Source of the DNA: Curvibacter microcysteis
GTDB taxonomy: Bacteria > Pseudomonadota > Gammaproteobacteria > Burkholderiales > Burkholderiaceae_C
DNA: 64,000 nucleotides
Assembly (NCBI RefSeq): GCF_028649455.1
Contig: NZ_JAQSIO010000004.1
Span: forward strand, 434,001-498,000
Direction: 5' to 3'
Below the pieces are notes generated by a model, which was not told the DNA's origin, did no database searches, and was given only the letters and a program-made list of their open reading frames with translations. The position numbers and the translations under genes are program-made. Each line of letters opens with the position of its first letter. The stretch's first letter is position 1. Shown here one piece after another: positions 63,513 to 64,000 of this stretch.

Positions 63513-64000
63513 TTGAACCGAAACGAACCGGAATCCCTGGCGGTGGCACGGGCCTCGCGCCTGGACCCCGGGGTCACCCTGGCCCCTGGCCCCCTGGCCC
63601 AGCTGATGGAGCGCCAGGCCCTGCACTGTGTGTTCCAACCCATTGCCGACCTGCGCAGCGGCAGCATCTTTGGACATGAAGCCCTGATCCGGGGCCCGGT
63701 CGACAGCCCCTGGCACCGCCCGGACGTGCTGCTGGCCCTGGCAGCCCAGGAAGACCTGCTGTTCGAGTTCGAGCTGTTTTGCGTGCACACCGCCCTGGCC
63801 CAATGGGGCGCTCTGGGCGAGCCGGGCCGCCTGTTCGTCAACATCAGTGCCGACGCCTTGGTGCAGGCGGTGAACCTGCACGACAGCAAAGCCATAGTGG
63901 ACACCGCCTGGCGCTGCGGTGTGTCGCCACGCATGTTGGTACTGGAGTTGACCGAGCACGAGCGCGTCAGCGACATGTCCCAGCTGCACCTGGCCGTGCA
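63513..64000 (+). CDS. EAL-domain c-di-GMP phosphodiesterase, 3' end outside window
   Basis: 162 residues visible. The start is TTG 63513: an in-frame TAG at 63498 excludes anything earlier, and GGGAG lies six nt upstream. After about 30 residues the EAL fold begins with CVFQPIADLRSGSIFGHEAL (the EAL motif itself as HEALIRG, intact), followed by FVNISADAL and LVLELTEHERV with metal-ligand Asn and Glu. The remaining catalytic residues and any C-terminal GGDEF lie beyond the window. Degradation of c-di-GMP is expected. Confidence 0.88.
   Translation, partial: MNRNEPESLAVARASRLDPGVTLAPGPLAQLMERQALHCVFQPIADLRSGSIFGHEALIRGPVDSPWHRPDVLLALAAQEDLLFEFELFCVHTALAQWGALGEPGRLFVNISADALVQAVNLHDSKAIVDTAWRCGVSPRMLVLELTEHERVSDMSQLHLAV

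Overview
The window is chromosomal DNA of a high-GC betaproteobacterium, most likely a Burkholderiales member close to Comamonadaceae. This rests on gene content and order: the rpsP-rimM-trmD-rplS operon followed by a CoA pyrophosphatase and a CobD/CbiB-like membrane protein, a short (100 aa) H-NS, a BMP-type purine transporter beside xdhAB, and a very GC-rich third codon position. The genus cannot be fixed from sequence reading alone. No insertion sequence, integrase, CRISPR array or rRNA was seen; one tRNA-Lys(CTT) is present.

Layout. 1-3.6 kb: a divergent catabolic locus with a truncated alpha/beta hydrolase facing a GntR regulator, a SAF-domain dehydrogenase and a 3-hydroxyisobutyrate-dehydrogenase-like enzyme. 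3.7-9.4 kb: tRNA-Lys, a frameshifted SYLF lipoprotein-type gene, a membrane diguanylate cyclase, a patatin phospholipase, HU and a Bcr/CflA drug exporter. 9.5-32.8 kb is mostly housekeeping: an RGG-tailed DEAD-box helicase with a long structured leader, orn, an M48 protease, pterin dehydratase, rsgA, hisC, the ribosomal/tRNA-modification operon, a GNAT, a TM2 protein, an FAD monooxygenase translationally coupled to a 1226-aa MASE3-PAS-GGDEF-EAL protein, H-NS, a CNNM/CBS protein, apaH, a second DEAD-box helicase and a YpfJ-type metalloprotease.

32.9-52 kb is dominated by purine use. Guanine deaminase, an adenine-deaminase-type enzyme, a Rieske oxygenase, a four-component BMP-type ABC importer plus a second BMP binding protein, a LysR regulator and xanthine dehydrogenase XdhAB together could import nucleosides or bases and take adenine and guanine to urate. 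Embedded here are a cysteine desulfurase fused to rhodanese and a divergent Lrp regulator whose promoter carries a near-consensus Lrp box. The usual XdhC maturation factor does not follow xdhB.

52-64 kb: a sensor diguanylate cyclase, a Crp/Fnr regulator, a one-polypeptide GMC-oxidoreductase/aldo-keto-reductase fusion in tandem with a GT2 glycosyltransferase, a small cysteine-rich oxidoreductase-like protein, a 4-hydroxybenzoyl-CoA-type thioesterase, a tannase/feruloyl esterase preceded by a 21-bp palindrome, a MarR regulator, glycerate 2-kinase and the start of an EAL protein. Four c-di-GMP proteins in 64 kb is notable. The best leads for new biology are the GMC-AKR fusion, the NifS-rhodanese fusion within the purine region, the Rieske oxygenase in the same region, and the structured helicase leader.
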